22,608 nt of DNA from Chloroflexota bacterium. Lineage in GTDB: Bacteria > Chloroflexota > Anaerolineae > CG2-30-64-16. Both the position numbers and the translations under genes were made by a program. The stretch is from assembly GCA_029555885.1 (NCBI GenBank), contig JAKPQT010000301.1, positions 1-22,608 of the forward strand, read 5' to 3'. Positions 20,923 through 22,608 of this stretch are shown piece by piece (positions within the stretch are counted from its first letter, which is position 1; every line of letters starts with the position of its first letter). The notes below the pieces were generated by a model. That model did not search any database. It saw only the letters and a list, made by a program, of their open reading frames with translations, and was not told the DNA's origin.

Positions 20923-21744
20923 CTACGGGTCTGGGCGTACCGCGGTGACGTCGCCGGCCCAGATGATGCGCTCGGTCCCATCATCTCCGGCCAGGATGAG
21001 CCCGCCTTCCGGGGTCACGCCGGCGGCAATGCCGCTGCACGCGCCGTCGGGCAGCGCCACGCGCACGCGCTGGCCGAGGGTGTCGAGCCGGGCGGCCCAG
21101 GCTGCGTGGGGAGAGTGGCCGCTCAGCAGGCGGTCATAGTGGGTCTCGAAGGATGCGAGCAGCGCAGCGAGCAGGCTGGCCCGGTCCACCGGCTGACCGA
21201 GGAGCATGGCGAGACTCGTGGCCTGGTCGCGCAGCTCGTCAGGCATGGCCGCACCGGCCGCGCTCTCGGCGGGCGCAGCGAAATCCACGTTGACGTTCAG
21301 GCCCAGCCCCAGGACCGCATACCGGATGCGTTCGTCGTCCAGCTCGACCTCTGCGAGCATGCCGCCGAGCTTGCGCCCCGCACGGATAAGGTCGTTCGGC
21401 CACTTCAGCCCGATGCGCAATCCGGTCACGCTTTCGCTGGCCTCCGCGGCGGCGAGTCCCAGGCACATCGTCAACTGCCCTGCGTGCGTGACCGACAGGT
21501 CCGGCCGCAGCAGGAGCGAGAAGAGCAGCGACGTGCCCGGCGGCGCCCACCAGCGACGGTCGAGGCGACCGCGGCCCGCGGTCTGTTCGTCGGCCAGGAT
21601 GACCAGCCCCTCGGCTGCACCGGCGGACGCGGCCGCGTGCGCCAGGTCGTTGGTCGAGCCGGTCTGCGGGTAGTGGTGAGTCGGCCGCCCGATGCGCCGG
21701 GTGGCGAGCGCGGCCTGGAAGGCGTCCAGGTTGAAGTTGCTCAT
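20923..21744 (-). CDS. birA: Biotin--[acetyl-CoA-carboxylase] ligase, short form without DNA-binding domain
   Basis: This 273-residue cytoplasmic enzyme activates biotin with ATP and attaches it to the carrier lysine of biotin-dependent carboxylases. It has the substrate motif TGSTND at 28-33, the biotinyl-adenylate loop DEQTAGRGRLDRRWWAPPG at 52-70, KWPNDL at 114-119, KLGGMLAE at 125-132 and LGLGLNVN at 145-152. The C-terminal small barrel (about 225-270) follows. The N-terminal helix-turn-helix found in E. coli BirA is absent, so this protein should not repress transcription. The ATG at 21744 lies close behind a TATACT, leaving a leader of only a few bases; no ribosome site is visible. No biotin biosynthesis gene is adjacent. 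Confidence 0.95.
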   Translation of the reverse strand: MSNFNLDAFQAALATRRIGRPTHHYPQTGSTNDLAHAAASAGAAEGLVILADEQTAGRGRLDRRWWAPPGTSLLFSLLLRPDLSVTHAGQLTMCLGLAAAEASESVTGLRIGLKWPNDLIRAGRKLGGMLAEVELDDERIRYAVLGLGLNVNVDFAAPAESAAGAAMPDELRDQATSLAMLLGQPVDRASLLAALLASFETHYDRLLSGHSPHAAWAARLDTLGQRVRVALPDGACSGIAAGVTPEGGLILAGDDGTERIIWAGDVTAVRPDP

Positions 21745-21754
21745 CGTGAGCCTG

Positions 21755-21760
21755 AGTATA
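21755..21760 (-). promoter_or_regulatory. -10 element TATACT of birA
   Basis: On the minus strand TATACT ends 10 bases before the birA ATG, so transcription would begin about four bases upstream of it, giving a nearly leaderless mRNA. TTACCA lies 18 bases upstream as a weak -35. No TG extension is present. Confidence 0.45.
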
Positions 21761-21778
21761 GACGAGAAGGCGTTTAGG

Positions 21779-21787
21779 TGGTAAACT
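21779..21787 (+). promoter_or_regulatory. Candidate extended -10 TGGTAAACT of the transketolase gene
   Basis: TGG followed by TAAACT (21782-21787; four of six consensus bases) lies in the birA-transketolase divergent spacer. The predicted transcript start is near 21794, giving a leader of about 65 bases with a strong hairpin before the ribosome site. It lies back-to-back with the birA -10. Confidence 0.4.
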
Positions 21788-21812
21788 GAGTTTTCCGATT
21801 GTCGTCAATCAG

Positions 21813-21839
21813 CGGGTGAGCCGTCCCCGGCTGCACCCG
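21813..21839 (+). other. Hairpin in the transketolase 5' leader
   Basis: CGGGTGAGCCG (21813-21823) pairs with 21828-21839 to form eleven base pairs with a single bulged G (21833) and a TCCC loop. It ends eight bases before AGGAGG (21848-21853), the ribosome site for the GTG at 21859. It could stabilise the mRNA or influence ribosome access. It is too short for a known riboswitch. Confidence 0.55.
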
Positions 21840-21858
21840 TCATATTCAGGAGGAATCT

Positions 21859-22608
21859 GTGAATCATTCTGCCAACGTTACCTCTGAGCAGGCGGCCCTG
21901 ACCTTCGATGCATTGGATGACCTGTGCGCGAACGTGATTCGCGGGCTTGCCATGGATGGCGTCCAGAAGGCCGATTCGGGCCATCCCGGCATGCCGATGG
22001 GCATGGCGAACGTCGCGCACGTCATCTGGAGCCGCTTCCTGCGTCAGAATCCTGCCGACGAACACTGGTTCAACCGCGACCGGTTCGTCCTCTCGGCCGG
22101 ACACGGCTCGATGTTGCTGTACAGCCTGCTGCACCTGGCGGGCTATGACTTGCCGATGGACGAGCTCAGGGCGTTCCGCCAGCTCGGGTCGAAGACGCCC
22201 GGCCATCCGGAATACAGCCATACGCCGGGCGTGGAGACGACGACAGGTCCATTGGGGCAGGGGTTTGCCACGGGCGCGGGCATGGCGCTGGCCGAAGCCT
22301 TCCTGGCTGCGAACTACAACCGGCCCGGCTTCGACCTGGTGGACCACTATGTCTATGCCATCGTCAGCGACGGCGACCTGCAGGAAGGCATCAGCCACGA
22401 GGCTGCGTCCCTGGCCGGTCATCTCAGGCTGGGCAAGCTGATTTACTACTACGACGACAACAACATCAGCATCGACGGCCCGACCTCCCTGTCATATAGC
22501 GACAATGTTCCGCTGCGTTTCGAGGCCTACGGCTGGCACGTGCAGACCGTGAGCGCGTACGACATGCCGGCGATCGCGGCCGCCACGGTTGCCGCGCAGC
22601 AGGTCACC
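21859..22608 (+). CDS. tkt: Transketolase, N-terminal part (runs off the window)
   Basis: The first 250 codons of a transketolase are open to the last base. The enzyme is a cytoplasmic thiamine-diphosphate-dependent enzyme that moves two-carbon units between sugar phosphates in the pentose phosphate pathway. Seen: [19 protein letters not shown] at 39-57 with catalytic His42; [19 protein letters not shown] at 74-92; [16 protein letters not shown] at 131-146; and the thiamine-diphosphate/metal motif [13 protein letters not shown] at 170-182 with the pair Asn201-Asn202 in [11 protein letters not shown]. The start is GTG 21859, placed by a perfect AGGAGG five bases upstream; the next in-frame ATG would cut off conserved sequence. 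It is divergent from birA with a promoter and a hairpin in between. The C-terminal domains are beyond the window. Confidence 0.96.
   Translation, partial: MNHSANVTSEQAALTFDALDDLCANVIRGLAMDGVQKADSGHPGMPMGMANVAHVIWSRFLRQNPADEHWFNRDRFVLSAGHGSMLLYSLLHLAGYDLPMDELRAFRQLGSKTPGHPEYSHTPGVETTTGPLGQGFATGAGMALAEAFLAANYNRPGFDLVDHYVYAIVSDGDLQEGISHEAASLAGHLRLGKLIYYYDDNNISIDGPTSLSYSDNVPLRFEAYGWHVQTVSAYDMPAIAAATVAAQQVT

Noticed and set aside
20517..20984. A 155-codon minus-strand frame overlapping the proline-rich gene
   Set aside because: It runs across the promoter of the proline-rich gene and lacks a signal peptide or motif. The chosen frame has a signal sequence and a membrane anchor, an arrangement unlikely by chance.

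Overview
The window is a GC-rich, gene-dense piece of bacterial chromosome with no tRNA, rRNA, CRISPR array, transposase or phage gene. The gene content suggests a member of the Chloroflexota (Anaerolineae-like): a mevalonate kinase in a bacterium, several large multi-membrane-span glycosyltransferases (DUF2723 and GT39 types), a fused ADP-forming acyl-CoA synthetase, a divergent Amt-type protein, and intergenic spaces packed with short palindromic repeats. The phylum call is inference from memory, not a computed placement.

Layout. 1-158 is the tail of a membrane-anchored GT2 glycosyltransferase. It converges on a WecA/TagO-like polyprenyl-phosphate sugar-1-phosphate transferase (244-1314, -), followed by asparaginyl-tRNA synthetase (1506-2849, -). 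A divergent promoter region (2850-3111) separates asnS from a rightward group: mevalonate kinase (3112-4047), an unrecognised two-span membrane/coiled-coil protein (4170-5333) and RNA 2',3'-cyclic phosphodiesterase thpR (5477-6079). A palindrome array (6091-6237) leads into a leftward Amt-like channel (6239-7681). Its start lies near that of a rightward Mut7-C RNase/zinc-ribbon protein (7737-8216), which is followed by a DUF2723 membrane protein (8315-10201). The rest up to 21744 is almost all leftward: amylomaltase malQ, a processive-type GT2, a small ferredoxin, a Crp/Fnr regulator, the ADP-forming acyl-CoA synthetase, a glycerophosphodiesterase, a membrane-anchored Mrr-like nuclease, a GT39 glycosyltransferase, a proline-rich anchored surface protein and a biotin-protein ligase. 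At the right edge a transketolase starts rightward (21859) and runs off the window.

How they fit together. Three themes can be read: cell-surface glycan and lipid-linked sugar assembly (GT2 tail, WecA-like, DUF2723, GT2, GT39 and its proline-rich neighbour); central carbon and energy metabolism (malQ, ADP-forming acyl-CoA synthetase with a Crp/Fnr regulator and a ferredoxin beside it, transketolase); and housekeeping (asnS, thpR, birA, mevalonate kinase). No classical defence island or biosynthetic cluster is present.

The most unusual signal is in the non-coding DNA. At least four related elements share the ends GCATyCTGAGC...GTCGAAGrA. In three of them the centre differs in sequence but is always self-complementary. 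Palindromic or inverted repeats also lie at or within about 15 bases of the stop codons of eight genes. Five probable promoters have an extended -10 (TGN-TATAAT type), and mevalonate kinase appears to be transcribed without a leader. No gap without a gene exceeds 300 bases; the largest are 2850-3111 (promoters only) and 16859-17122 (repeats only).
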